This document shows positions 1 through 8,765 of a stretch of DNA of 64,000 nucleotides, one piece after another. The DNA lies in contig CAYOBN010000011.1 in assembly GCA_964402175.1 (NCBI GenBank), positions 24,799-88,798 on the forward strand, given 5' to 3'. Source of the DNA: JAWKUK01 sp964402175 (lineage in GTDB: Bacteria > Planctomycetota > UBA1135 > GCA-002686595). The notes below the pieces were generated by a model that was given only the letters and a program-made list of their open reading frames with translations, was not told where the DNA came from and searched no databases. Made by a program: the position numbers and the translations under genes. How positions within the stretch are numbered: the first letter of the stretch is position 1; each line of letters begins with the position of its first letter.

Positions 1-345
1 GCGCTCGTGCTGGTCAACTCCGTAGCGAGCCACTTCTCGTTCCCGCTCGGCGCGAGCTACTCCGCGAGCAAGGCCGCGCTGCACAGCTTCACGCAGGCGC
101 TCCGCAGGGAGCTCCGCGCCCAGGGCACCCACGTCCTCGGCGTCTACCCCGGGCCCATCGACACCGACATGGCCGACGAGATCCAGATGGAGAAAGCCAC
201 CCCGCAGGTCGTCGGGCGTGCCATCGTGGCCGCCCTGCGCGCCAGCGAGGAGGACCTCTATCCGGACGCGACCGGAGCCGCCATGTACGCCGCCCATCGG
301 GAGGACCCGAAGGGCTTCGAGCGCAGTCTCGCGGCTTCGGGCTGA
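1..345 (+). CDS. SDR-family oxidoreductase, C-terminal part
   Basis: This is the last 114 codons of a short-chain dehydrogenase/reductase; the 5' end lies outside the window. The catalytic tract is visible: Ser in NSVAS (visible residues 6-10), then YSASK with Tyr20 and Lys24, followed by the usual post-catalytic PGPIDTDM segment. The family uses NAD(P)H to reduce or oxidise carbonyl and hydroxyl groups. The nucleotide-binding TGxxxGxG half is missing here, so cofactor and substrate cannot be inferred. The gene ends about 95 bp before an ECF sigma gene and is probably a separate unit. Confidence 0.85.
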   Translation, partial: ALVLVNSVASHFSFPLGASYSASKAALHSFTQALRRELRAQGTHVLGVYPGPIDTDMADEIQMEKATPQVVGRAIVAALRASEEDLYPDATGAAMYAAHREDPKGFERSLAASG

Positions 346-372
346 GCATCGCGGCGCCAGGGCGCCCGCTCC

Positions 373-378
373 TAGAAT
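373..378 (+). promoter_or_regulatory. TAGAAT -10-like box upstream of ECF sigma gene
   Basis: TAGAAT matches the TAnnnT box seen before many genes in this window. It lies 61 nt before the ATG chosen at 440. An in-frame ATG at 377 overlaps the box, so it is unlikely to be the real start if the box is used. No convincing -35 element was found. Confidence 0.35.
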
Positions 379-439
379 GGGTGATTTCACGCGCGCCTCG
401 TCGGAACCTCCTGCGGTTTCTCGGGTTCGACCGTCACCC

Positions 440-1069
440 ATGCCTGACCCCGTCCCACCCTCGCTCGCCCACGGCACGCCCCCGGCGGACGATCCCGGCG
501 CCGCCTGGATGCTCGCGTGGCAGCGGGGGGACGCGGCCGCGTTCGAGCGGATCGTCGAGGCCTACTCCGGGGTCGTCTACGCCCTCCTGACGCGCTTCCT
601 CGGGCCGCGGGAGGGCCGCGACGACCTCGTCCAAGAGGTCTTCCTGCGCGTCCTGCGGGCCCGCGACCGTTACAACCCCACGGCGCGCTTTACGACCTGG
701 CTCTACCGCATCGTGTTCAACCTGGCCGTCAATACGACCGAGCGCACACGCGAACACGCCTCGCTCGAGGTCGCCGCCCCGGACGGGGAGCGCCAGCGGC
801 TCCTCCTCGAGGTCGTCGACGAGTCCGCGCCCGCGCCCGATGCGGAGCTGGCGCGCGCGGACCTCGTCGCCGCGGTGCGCGCCGCGATCGCGGCCCTGCC
901 CGAGAGCCAGCGCATGGCGCTCGTCCTCGCGAAGTACCACGAGCTGCCGTACTCCGAGATCGCCGAGGTCCTCGGCAGCAGCGAGAAGGCCGTGAAGTCC
1001 CTGGTCCACCGCGCGCGGGAGAACCTGCGTGCGGCCCTCATCCCTGTCCTGGAGAAGGAGGTGGCATGA
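440..1069 (+). CDS. ECF RNA polymerase sigma factor
   Basis: A 209-aa sigma-70 family protein of the ECF type. Region 2 is clear (AFERIVEAYSGVVY, then RDDLVQEVFLRVL and FTTWLYRIVFNLA for -10 recognition), and region 4 carries LPESQRMALVLAKYHEL followed by the helix-turn-helix YSEIAEVLGSSEKAVKSLVHRAR. It should direct RNA polymerase to a small regulon. Its stop overlaps the next start (ATGA at 1066-1069), so it is translationally coupled to a membrane protein that probably acts as its anti-sigma factor. The ATG at 440 was preferred over an in-frame ATG at 377, which overlaps the putative -10 box. Confidence 0.9.
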   Translation: MPDPVPPSLAHGTPPADDPGAAWMLAWQRGDAAAFERIVEAYSGVVYALLTRFLGPREGRDDLVQEVFLRVLRARDRYNPTARFTTWLYRIVFNLAVNTTERTREHASLEVAAPDGERQRLLLEVVDESAPAPDAELARADLVAAVRAAIAALPESQRMALVLAKYHELPYSEIAEVLGSSEKAVKSLVHRARENLRAALIPVLEKEVA

Positions 1070-1599
1070 ACGACCTCCCGTATGACCCGAGCGGCCCCGA
1101 CCCGCTCGACCGTTTGCTCGACCTCGATCGGCAACTCCCTGTGCCGCGCGACCTCGCGGCGCGGGTCCTCGCTGGCCTCGAGCGTAGCGAGACCCGCGCG
1201 CTGGACGCGCTGCTGGAGCTCGACCCCGAGCCCGCTGCTCCGGCGGACCTCGCCGCGCGTGTGATTGCGGCGGTGAGGGCCGAGGAGCGCGCGCGCCGCC
1301 GCTTCCGCTGGCTGCCGGGTGGCACGCTGCCCCGCGTCGCAGCAGCGGCTGCGGTGATCCTCGTGGCGTTCGGTGGGTACCGGCTGGCGTCGCGGGCGAG
1401 CCTGCCCAGCGAGGACCATGTCGCCGTCGCCGATGCGCCGCCTGAGCTGCTGGAGTTGCTGCCCGTCCTGGAGCGCTGGGAGCTGCTCGAAGAGGGCGCT
1501 CTCGGCTCCGAGGTTGAATCGGCGGACATCGAGACGTTGGCGCTCTTCGGCGGTGAGGACGAGCTGTTGATGCTGCTCGCCTTGGAGGAGAACGGCTGA
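1066..1599 (+). CDS. Single-pass membrane protein with internal repeat, probable anti-sigma factor
   Basis: A 177-aa protein translated from an ATG that overlaps the sigma stop, preceded by a strong Shine-Dalgarno (AAGGAGGT at 1055-1062). The cytoplasmic part is a tandem duplication: residues 14-45 and 46-77 share LDxLLxLD, then PxDLAARV and a charged helix. A single membrane helix follows (about 89-107), then a short acidic, Leu-rich exterior tail (LLELLPVLERWELLEE). There is no HxxxCxxC zinc anti-sigma motif. The anti-sigma role is inferred from position and topology. Either repeat could bind the sigma factor. Confidence 0.7.
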   Translation: MNDLPYDPSGPDPLDRLLDLDRQLPVPRDLAARVLAGLERSETRALDALLELDPEPAAPADLAARVIAAVRAEERARRRFRWLPGGTLPRVAAAAAVILVAFGGYRLASRASLPSEDHVAVADAPPELLELLPVLERWELLEEGALGSEVESADIETLALFGGEDELLMLLALEENG

Positions 1600-1600
1600 T

Positions 1601-2782
1601 ATGGCGACGATCTTCGGCACGGTGCTGCGCTGCGTGGTCCTGATGGGAGTGCTGTGCGCGTGGTCCGCGGCGCAGGACGCGGTCGAGCGCTGGCGCAAGC
1701 TGCCGCCCGAGCAACAGCAGGAGCTCGTGCGCCGCTTCGAGGCGCTGCAGGCGCTCGCGCCCGAAGAGCGCGAGGCCTTCGTGCGCCGCGGCCGCGAGCT
1801 CGTGCGCGTCGAGCAGGACGTCTTGGACGAGCTCTCCCGAGAGCAGCGCCAGCGCCTCGAACGGCTGTCGCCCGACGCCCGCCGTCGGGTCCTGCGAGAC
1901 CTCGTCGCGGACCGCCTGCGCGACCGTGCGGAGCGCTTGCGCGAGCTCCTGCCGGAGGAGCGCCTCGAAGCGCTCCGCCAAGGTGATCCGCGGCGCCGCG
2001 AGCGCCTGATGGACGAGCTGCGCCGTGAGCACGAGCGCGCGCTGCCCCAGAGGCTCGAGCACGTCGCCCGCGACCTCGGCCTCCAACAGGGCGAGCTCGA
2101 GCGCCTCGGCGCGCTGGCCCCCGAAGAGCAGCGCCGCAGCCTCGCGGAGCTCGTCCGCCGCCGCGCGGAGCGCCAAGTGGCAGAGCACGGCTTGCCGCCG
2201 GGCATCGACGCCGAAGAGTGGGAGCGCGCCCTGGCCGCGCCGCCCGAAGCGTTCGCGCGCCGCTACGGCCGTTGGAGCGAGCGCCTCGGGCTCGGTCACC
2301 CCGGGGGCGGGCCGCACGGTATGGGCCGCGGGCCCGCGCCGCGACTCGGAGATCGTCCGGGCGATCGTCCTGGCGAGCGGCGGCGCGACGGCGGCGAGCC
2401 TCCGCCGTTCGGTTCGCGCGATCTCGGTCCGCCCCATGGGGGGCCTCCGAGCGGCGGTCCGCCGCCCCACGGGCGCCCGTTCGGCGACCGAGGCGGCCGC
2501 GGACGCGCACTCGACGCGACGACACACGCTTGGCTCGGCCGCCTGCGCGCGGCCGGAGCGCCGACCCCCGCCGAGCGGTTGGAGCTCCTGGAGCTGCCGC
2601 CCGACGAGCGCAAGCGGGTCCTCTCCGCGCGGATCGAGGCGCGTGTGCTCGGGGTCCTGCGCGAGCTCGGTGTCGACGAGACCGAGCTGGCGGCCCTGGG
2701 GTCCCTGCCGCCCGAGCGCTTCCGCCATGCGACGCGCGAGCTCGTCCTGTCGAAGCTCGGCGGGGACGCGCGGGGACGCTGA
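1601..2782 (+). CDS. Secreted Leu-Pro-Pro-Glu repeat protein (DUF3106-like), third gene of sigma triad
   Basis: A 393-aa protein with a signal peptide (hydrophobic stretch about residues 8-22, cleavage probably after WSAA). The mature part is built from helical units opening with LPPEQ, LSPDA, LPEER, LAPEE or LPPDE, each followed by an Arg/Glu-rich helix. This recalls DUF3106 and heavy-metal-sensor-like periplasmic helices. A Gly/Pro/Arg-rich low-complexity linker lies at about residues 235-305. It starts 1 bp after the membrane protein gene, so it is in the same operon. It may be an extracytoplasmic sensor or effector of the sigma/anti-sigma pair. Function is not known. Confidence 0.7.
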   Translation: MATIFGTVLRCVVLMGVLCAWSAAQDAVERWRKLPPEQQQELVRRFEALQALAPEEREAFVRRGRELVRVEQDVLDELSREQRQRLERLSPDARRRVLRDLVADRLRDRAERLRELLPEERLEALRQGDPRRRERLMDELRREHERALPQRLEHVARDLGLQQGELERLGALAPEEQRRSLAELVRRRAERQVAEHGLPPGIDAEEWERALAAPPEAFARRYGRWSERLGLGHPGGGPHGMGRGPAPRLGDRPGDRPGERRRDGGEPPPFGSRDLGPPHGGPPSGGPPPHGRPFGDRGGRGRALDATTHAWLGRLRAAGAPTPAERLELLELPPDERKRVLSARIEARVLGVLRELGVDETELAALGSLPPERFRHATRELVLSKLGGDARGR

Positions 2783-2827
2783 GGCCCCGATGTGGGGCGG
2801 CTCCGCCTGTCGAAGCCACCCCGCGCG

Positions 2828-2838
2828 TACGCTAGGGG
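2828..2838 (+). promoter_or_regulatory. Overlapping TACGCT/TAGGGG -10-like boxes before mnmH
   Basis: Two overlapping TAnnnn boxes end 11-16 nt before the ATG of mnmH. Transcription would start within a few bases of the start codon. Confidence 0.35.
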
Positions 2839-2849
2839 GTCCAAGCCCC

Positions 2850-4049
2850 ATGACCCGGATCCCCGCCAGTGAGCTCGGCCTCGCCGCCGTCCCGTTCAGC
2901 TCGATCGCTGCGCTGCGGGCTGCGGGGGCGCGGGTCATCGACCTGCGCAGCCCCGCGGAGTTCGCGGACGACCACGTTCCGGGCGCGGTGAACGTGCCGC
3001 TGTTCGACAACCAAGAGCGCGCGCTCGTGGGGCTGCTCTACAAACAGTTCTCGCCGGACGCCGCGTTCCACGAGGGCCGCGAGGTCGTCGCGCGCAAGGT
3101 CGGAGGCCTCGTCGCTGCGCTCGCGGCCGCGGCCGATTGGACCCCCGCAGGCACGGACGGCGCGCTGCGCGAGGACGAGCTGCGCGCGCGTGTGTTCGCG
3201 ATGACCGAGCGCGGGATCGGTCCGCTCGACGTCGAGCTGACCGCGGTGCCCGCCGACCCGCTGCCCGAGCGGCCGGTGGCGCTGCACTGTTGGCGCGGAG
3301 GGTTGCGCTCGCGCAGCGTGTTGGCGCTCGTGCGCGCGCTCGGCTTGACACGCGCGGTCGGCGTCGAGGGCGGCTATCGCGGCTGGCGCGCGTGTGTCAT
3401 GCAAGACCTCGCTGCGTGGTCAGGCGTGCCGACAGCGATCGTGCTGCGCGGCCTCACGGGTGTCGGAAAGACGCTTGTGTTGCGCGAGATCGAACGTCTG
3501 CGTCCGGGGTCGACGCTCGATCTCGAGCAGCTCGCAGGCCACCGCAGCTCGTTGCTCGGGATGGTCGGACTGCAGCCCGTCAGCCAGAAGTACTTCGAGA
3601 CTCTCTTGCACGAGCGGCTCGCAGAGGGATTTCCGGGTGGCTTCATGGTCGTCGAAGGTGAGAGCCGCAAAGTCGGCGACGTCGTCATCCCCGCGCGTGT
3701 TTGGGCGGCGATGGAGGGGGCGACCAACGTCTGGTTGACCGCGGATGTCCCGCGGCGCGTCGCGGTGCTGATCGAGGACTACCTGGCGCGGCCCGATGCA
3801 CTGCCGGTCCTCGAGCGGCAGCTCGAAGCGGTCGCTGGCCGCCTGTCGCGGCGGCTCGACCTCGTCGGGATGTTGCGGCGCGGCGAGGTGCGCGAGCTGG
3901 TCGAGCTCTTGCTCGCGCGCTACTACGACCCCTTGTATGGGCACAGCGAGCGCGGACGGGGTTACGCCGCAGAGATCGATGCGAGCGACCCGGTCGCCGC
4001 GGCAGAGCGTGTGCTGGAGCTCGCCGATCGACTCGCTCTGGGACGCTGA
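2850..4049 (+). CDS. mnmH: tRNA 2-selenouridine synthase
   Basis: A 399-aa protein with the MnmH/SelU layout: an N-terminal rhodanese domain (DLRSPAEFADDH about residues 31-42; active-site HCWRGG with Cys147) and a C-terminal P-loop domain (GLTGVGKT at 201-208). The enzyme replaces sulfur by selenium in the wobble 2-thiouridine of tRNA Lys, Glu and Gln through a geranylated intermediate, using selenophosphate. The rhodanese domain carries an extra stretch (about residues 92-137) before the catalytic Cys. The organism should therefore also encode selenophosphate synthase, which is not in this window. Confidence 0.93.
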   Translation: MTRIPASELGLAAVPFSSIAALRAAGARVIDLRSPAEFADDHVPGAVNVPLFDNQERALVGLLYKQFSPDAAFHEGREVVARKVGGLVAALAAAADWTPAGTDGALREDELRARVFAMTERGIGPLDVELTAVPADPLPERPVALHCWRGGLRSRSVLALVRALGLTRAVGVEGGYRGWRACVMQDLAAWSGVPTAIVLRGLTGVGKTLVLREIERLRPGSTLDLEQLAGHRSSLLGMVGLQPVSQKYFETLLHERLAEGFPGGFMVVEGESRKVGDVVIPARVWAAMEGATNVWLTADVPRRVAVLIEDYLARPDALPVLERQLEAVAGRLSRRLDLVGMLRRGEVRELVELLLARYYDPLYGHSERGRGYAAEIDASDPVAAAERVLELADRLALGR

Positions 4050-4111
4050 GGCGCGGTCACAGCCGCGCTGGTGCTGCGTACTACGCGCTGAACCCGCTCA
4101 GGAACAGCACC

Positions 4112-4528
4112 ATGCAACAGAACAGCTCCGAGTCCCTCACACAAACCCGAACGCGCCTGTCCTGGGCTGCACAGATCATCGCCGCGGTGATCCTGGGGCA
4201 GACCCTCTTCTTCAAGTTCACGGGCGCGCCGGAGGCGGTGGCCCTCTTCACGAAGCTCGGTGTCGAGCCGTTCGGCCGCATCGGACTGGGTGTCGTCGAG
4301 CTGATCGCCGTGGTGCTGCTCCTCGCGCCGCGCACGGCCGCTTTCGGCGGAGCGTTGACCCTCGGCCTCATGCTGGGCGCAGTCGGCTCGCACCTTGGGC
4401 CGCTCGGCATCGAGGTCGAAGGGGACGGGGGCGCGCTCTTTGTCATGGCGGTCATCACCCTCGTCGCCGGCGCGCTCATCACTTGGTTACGGCGCCGCAC
4501 GCTGCTGGCTCTTGTACCGCGCCGCTGA
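4112..4528 (+). CDS. DoxX-like integral membrane protein
   Basis: A 138-aa protein with four predicted hydrophobic helices, starting after a short polar N-terminus. The segments AAQIIAAVILGQTLFFKFTG, FGRIGLGVVELIAVVLLL and the third and fourth helices match the DoxX/DoxD-like family, whose role is poorly defined (redox or quinone-associated membrane proteins). The last 42 bp overlap the 3' end of the convergent glycosyltransferase gene, so the two mRNAs are antisense at their ends. Confidence 0.75.
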   Translation: MQQNSSESLTQTRTRLSWAAQIIAAVILGQTLFFKFTGAPEAVALFTKLGVEPFGRIGLGVVELIAVVLLLAPRTAAFGGALTLGLMLGAVGSHLGPLGIEVEGDGGALFVMAVITLVAGALITWLRRRTLLALVPRR

Positions 4529-5713
4529 GCTCCGTGCCGCGGCTCGCAGCTCTCCCAGTGAATAGAGCGTGCCGCGCCAACGCACGCCGCCTTGGCGAAG
4601 GGTCAGCCAAGTCGAGCGCAAGAGCGTGAAGAGGAACACCGCGACTCCGAGAGGCGCCAGCAGCGCGGTCCAAGCCGCGACCCCGGAGTCGCGCGCTGCG
4701 GCAGCCTGCCCGGCGATCACCACCGCGCACGCGCCGCTGTAGAGCGCGCGCACGATCCACTGGTCGCTGGCAAAGACCAGGAAGAACGGCGCGATGAAGA
4801 GCGCGAGCAGGAACAGGCTCGTTGCGGCGACGAGCCCAAGGCGGAAGTCGAGCCCTGCAAAGGCGTTCTTCTCGAGGCCGCGCACCATCGCTGGCAGCGA
4901 TGGATACCACTCGACATCGACGGCCCCACGACCGATGACGAAGTCCTGCCGCGAGCCGCGCCGTTTCAAGCGCTCGCCGAGGCGCAGGTCGTCGTCGACC
5001 CGTAAGCGGATCGCGCTGTAACCGCCAGCGGCTTCATAGGCGTCGCGTCGGACGAGGTTCAGCGCGCCGATGCCGATGTAAGCGGCGCTCCTCGGATCAC
5101 GCGCTCGCCAGGGCTTCGTGAACCGCCCGAGCAGGACCGCAAAGGTCCCGACCAGCATCGCCAGCGACCACGACCTTGCGCGAATGCCCGGCGCGGCGGT
5201 CAGATGTTCGATGTGTTTGGTCGCAGCGTAAGCGACCACCTTGCTCACGGTATCGGGCTGGAAGACGACGTCCGCGTCGGTGAACAGGATGTACCTTCCG
5301 GTCGCCAGCGCGGCGCCCCGCGCCAGCGCGTGGTTCTTGCCCAGCCATCCGGCAGGCAGCTCATCGATACGCAGCGCTCGCACGCGGGAGTCCTGCGCGG
5401 AGAGGCGCTCGATCACAGCGCCGGTGCCATCGCTCGACCGGTCGTCGACGACGATGACCTCGAGGTCCGGGTGATCCTGAGCCAGGAGCGAGCCGAGGCC
5501 CGCTGCGATCGTCGCGGCTTCGTCGCGCGCGGCGACGACCACCGAGACCCGCACGGGTTCGGGCGGCAACATCGGCTTCCAGCCTGCCAAACGGACGACG
5601 CGGCGCATTCCGCGCCAGGCTTCGTACGAGCCTGCGAGGTGCAGCGCCAGGAGCAGCGCAGCGAACACACCGAGGGCCAGATCCAAGCCGCGAGAGCATA
5701 CGGACCGGGGCAC
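4487..5713 (-). CDS. Membrane-anchored family 2 glycosyltransferase (HpnB-like)
   Basis: A 408-aa protein: N-terminal membrane helix, GT-A domain (VSVVVAARDEAATI, VIVVDDRSSDGT, acceptor loop LPAGWLGKNHALARGA, catalytic metal motif FTDADV), then two or three C-terminal membrane helices. The LPxGWxGKxxAL signature is that of the GT2 group that includes hopanoid-associated HpnB and related lipid glycosyltransferases. It probably transfers a sugar to a membrane lipid on the cytoplasmic face. No other hopanoid genes are adjacent, so the lipid is unknown. Its 3' end overlaps the DoxX-like gene by 42 bp. Confidence 0.8.
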   Translation of the reverse strand: MPRSVCSRGLDLALGVFAALLLALHLAGSYEAWRGMRRVVRLAGWKPMLPPEPVRVSVVVAARDEAATIAAGLGSLLAQDHPDLEVIVVDDRSSDGTGAVIERLSAQDSRVRALRIDELPAGWLGKNHALARGAALATGRYILFTDADVVFQPDTVSKVVAYAATKHIEHLTAAPGIRARSWSLAMLVGTFAVLLGRFTKPWRARDPRSAAYIGIGALNLVRRDAYEAAGGYSAIRLRVDDDLRLGERLKRRGSRQDFVIGRGAVDVEWYPSLPAMVRGLEKNAFAGLDFRLGLVAATSLFLLALFIAPFFLVFASDQWIVRALYSGACAVVIAGQAAAARDSGVAAWTALLAPLGVAVFLFTLLRSTWLTLRQGGVRWRGTLYSLGELRAAARSSAARYKSQQRAAP

Positions 5714-5913
5714 CCTCGATCACTATCCCGCGCGCTGCATTCCGCGCTCGGCTCGGAGCCGCCGATCCATGCCTCTGGCGCGACCTGGCTGCAGGTTTGG
5801 AACAAGGCGCTCACATGGACCGCGTGCCGCGCCGTCGAGCCCGACATGAGGGGGTCGCACGCGGTCGCAGCGTCAGCTCGACCGGGGCCGCACGGGACAT
5901 CGCTCCTCTGGGT

Positions 5914-5919
5914 TATTCT
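5914..5919 (+). promoter_or_regulatory. TATTCT -10 box of pepN
   Basis: TATTCT lies 26 nt before the pepN ATG in a 232-bp gap where no other signal was found. It fits the TAnnnT pattern of this genome. No good -35 was seen. Confidence 0.4.
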
Positions 5920-5945
5920 CTTCGGACGCCCCGCGTCCCCTCACG

Positions 5946-8615
5946 ATGACGAACCTCACCGACCGGCCCTCGACCGAACCCCAGCCGACCTACCGTAAGG
6001 ACTACCGGCCGCCCGCCTTCTGGATTCGGCAAGTGGAGCTCGACTTCGACCTCGGGGAAGACGGGACACTCGTCCACGCGGATGTCACGTTCGAGCGGAA
6101 TACGGCGCTGCCCGCCGGCGCGCCTCTGGTGCTGGACGGGGAGGAGCTCGAGACCCTCTCCGTCATGCTCGACGGCATCGAGCTCGCGCCGGATCGGTAT
6201 CAGCTCACTCCGACTTCGCTGACGCTCGAGGACGTACCCGACCGTTTTCGCCTCGCGACCCGTGTGCGTATCCACCCCGAGCGCAACACGGCCTTGATGG
6301 GCCTCTACAAGTCCTCGGGCAACTTCTGCACACAATGCGAAGCCGAGGGGTTCCGCCGCATCACGTGGTACCTCGACCGCCCCGACGTGATGGCGTGTTT
6401 CCGGGTCTCGCTCACCGCGGACGCGGCGCGTTATCCCGTGTTGCTCTCGAACGGCAACCGGCTCTCGGTCGTGCCCGTGGGTGGCGGTCGCCATCGCGCG
6501 CAGTGGGAGGACCCGTTCCCGAAGCCCGCGTACTTGTTCGCGCTCGTAGCGGGTGACCTCGCGTGTCACGCCGGGACGTTCCGGACCAAGAGCGGACGCG
6601 ACGTGCGCTGCGAGATCTGGGTCGAGCACAAAGACGCCGACAAAGCCGCGTTTGCGCTGGATTCCCTGCAGCTCTCGATGCGCTGGGACGAAGACACGTT
6701 CGGCCTGGAGTACGACCTGGACCTCTACATGATCGTCGCTGTCGGCGACTTCAACATGGGGGCCATGGAGAACAAGGGGCTCAACATCTTCAACTCGAAG
6801 TTCGTGCTCGCGAAGCCCGAGACCGCCACGGACGGCGACTACGAAGGCGTCGAGAGCGTCATCGCGCACGAGTACTTACACAACTGGACCGGCAACCGTG
6901 TCACGTGCCGCGACTGGTTCCAGTTGACGTTGAAGGAGGGCTTGACGGTCTACCGCGACCAACGCTTCACGATGGACGTTCGCTCGGCGGCGGTGAAGCG
7001 GATCGAAGATGTGCGCAATCTGCGCGCCAGCCAGTTCCTCGAAGACGCTGGCCCGATGGCGCACCCGATCCGCCCCGAGCAGTACATCGAGATGAACAAC
7101 TTCTACACCGCGACGGTGTACGAGAAGGGGGCGCAGGTCGTCCAGATGTACGAGCAGCTCCTCGGGCGCGAGGGCTTCCGGCGCGGGATGGACCTCTACT
7201 TCAAGCGTCACGACGGCGCCGCGGTCACCTGCGACGACTTCAGGGCGGCGATGGCCGACGCAAACGGGCGCGACCTGACGCAGTTCGAGCGTTGGTACAC
7301 GCAGAAGGGCACTCCGACGCTCGTCGTCAGCGAGCGCTTCGACGAGCGCGCCCAGACGTTTACGCTGACTCTGCGCCAAGAAGCGCCGAAGAACGAGCCC
7401 AACTGGCGCCCATGCCACGTTCCAGTGCGCACAGGTCTGATCGGCCCCGACGGACGCGACATGCGCATGGCGCTCGCCGGCGAGTCCGTCGGTGACGCTC
7501 CCACGGAACGGATCCTCGAGCTGACCGAACAAGAGCAGTCGTGGACGTTCCACGGCATCTGCGCGGCGCCGATGGCTTCGGTCCTGCGCGGCTTCTCCGC
7601 CCCGATGCACGTGAAGCGGACGCGGTCGCACGCTGCGCTCGCGTTCCAGTTCGCGAACGACAGCGACCCTTTCAATCGCTGGGATGCAGGCCAGGCGCTC
7701 TTCACCGATGTGCTGCTCGCCGGAGCGCGGGCAGGGGCGGCGTGGACGGGCCTCGATGCTGTTGTGATCGACGCCGTGCGTCGGCTCCTGCTGGACGACT
7801 CCTTCGACGGTTCGTTCCGCGCGCTCGCGATGACGCTGCCGCCCGAGGTCATGCTGCAGCAGCACCTCGAAGTCATCGATCCCGATGCGCTGTCCGGCGC
7901 GCGCGACCGAGCCCGGCGCGAGCTCTACAAGGCGCTGCAGAGCGAGCTGCTCGCCCTGCACGATCGCTTGCGGCCGACAGGAGCCTACAGCGCCGATGCA
8001 GCGGCCATCCACCGCCGCCGGCTCGCCAATGCGGTCCTGGGGACGTTGACGGTCGCCGACCCGGAGCAAGCTGCGCTGCGCGCCGAGGCCCAGTTCCGCG
8101 CCGCAGACAACATGACCGATGCGCAGGCCGCGCTCGCCACGTTGTGTGAGCTCGACGTTCCGGCTCGGGACGAAGCGCTCGCTGCGTTCCATACGCGGTG
8201 GCGCCGGGACGCGCTCGTCCTCGACAAGTGGTTCGCGCTGCAGGCGGTCAGCCGCTCGCTCGGCACACCGGAGTTCGTGCAGCAGCTCATGCAGCATCCG
8301 GACTTCACCCTCGACAATCCCAACCGCGTGCGAGCGCTCGTCGGGACCTTCGCGGGAGGGAACTTCGCGGGCTTCCACTCCGCCGACGGCGCGGGTTACG
8401 TCCTCGTCGCAGACGCGGTCCTCGAGCTCGACCGCAAGAACCCGCAGATCGCCTCGCGCATCGTGCGTGCGTTCAACTCCTGGCGCACCCTCGAGCCGCG
8501 CCGCCGCGCCCTCATGGAAGCCGAGCTGACGCGCATCGCTGCGCGACCGCAGCTCTCGAAAGACGTCTTCGAGATCGTCAGCCGAGCGCTGGAGCCTCAG
8601 GTTGCGACGACCTGA
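5946..8615 (+). CDS. pepN: Aminopeptidase N (M1 family)
   Basis: An 889-aa zinc metallopeptidase of the bacterial PepN type and normal family length. The substrate-anchoring GAMENKGLNIF motif is at residue 272, the zinc site HEYLH at 308-312 and the third ligand Glu331 in TLKEGLTVYRDQ. No signal peptide is present, so it acts in the cytoplasm, releasing N-terminal residues from peptides late in protein turnover. The N-terminal beta-sandwich, catalytic domain and long helical C-terminal domain are all intact. Confidence 0.96.
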   Translation: MTNLTDRPSTEPQPTYRKDYRPPAFWIRQVELDFDLGEDGTLVHADVTFERNTALPAGAPLVLDGEELETLSVMLDGIELAPDRYQLTPTSLTLEDVPDRFRLATRVRIHPERNTALMGLYKSSGNFCTQCEAEGFRRITWYLDRPDVMACFRVSLTADAARYPVLLSNGNRLSVVPVGGGRHRAQWEDPFPKPAYLFALVAGDLACHAGTFRTKSGRDVRCEIWVEHKDADKAAFALDSLQLSMRWDEDTFGLEYDLDLYMIVAVGDFNMGAMENKGLNIFNSKFVLAKPETATDGDYEGVESVIAHEYLHNWTGNRVTCRDWFQLTLKEGLTVYRDQRFTMDVRSAAVKRIEDVRNLRASQFLEDAGPMAHPIRPEQYIEMNNFYTATVYEKGAQVVQMYEQLLGREGFRRGMDLYFKRHDGAAVTCDDFRAAMADANGRDLTQFERWYTQKGTPTLVVSERFDERAQTFTLTLRQEAPKNEPNWRPCHVPVRTGLIGPDGRDMRMALAGESVGDAPTERILELTEQEQSWTFHGICAAPMASVLRGFSAPMHVKRTRSHAALAFQFANDSDPFNRWDAGQALFTDVLLAGARAGAAWTGLDAVVIDAVRRLLLDDSFDGSFRALAMTLPPEVMLQQHLEVIDPDALSGARDRARRELYKALQSELLALHDRLRPTGAYSADAAAIHRRRLANAVLGTLTVADPEQAALRAEAQFRAADNMTDAQAALATLCELDVPARDEALAAFHTRWRRDALVLDKWFALQAVSRSLGTPEFVQQLMQHPDFTLDNPNRVRALVGTFAGGNFAGFHSADGAGYVLVADAVLELDRKNPQIASRIVRAFNSWRTLEPRRRALMEAELTRIAARPQLSKDVFEIVSRALEPQVATT

Positions 8616-8700
8616 GTCGAGTCTGTGACCGTCGAGGACTTCGCCTGTACCTCTGCGGGACTGGGGCCTCGGCGACGCGTTCGGTGACACGGCGCCGGCC

Positions 8701-8706
8701 TATCCT
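8701..8706 (+). promoter_or_regulatory. TATCCT -10-like box upstream of the membrane protein/kinase pair
   Basis: TATCCT sits in the gap after pepN. It is 5 nt before an in-frame CTG and 59 nt before the TTG start used here. Confidence 0.3.
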
Positions 8707-8765
8707 CGCCGCTGCGCGGACCCCTGCCCGAGCCCTCCGCCGTCCTCGGCGGCCTCGGCCTCTTC

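Noticed and set aside
434..3010. 858-aa open frame on the minus strand across the sigma triad
   Set aside because: It is a shadow of high-GC coding DNA. It is Arg/Ala-rich without recognisable domains, while the plus strand has clear sigma and MnmH motifs.
6876..8690. 604-aa open frame opposite pepN
   Set aside because: It is antisense to a conserved aminopeptidase and has no family motifs or start signals.
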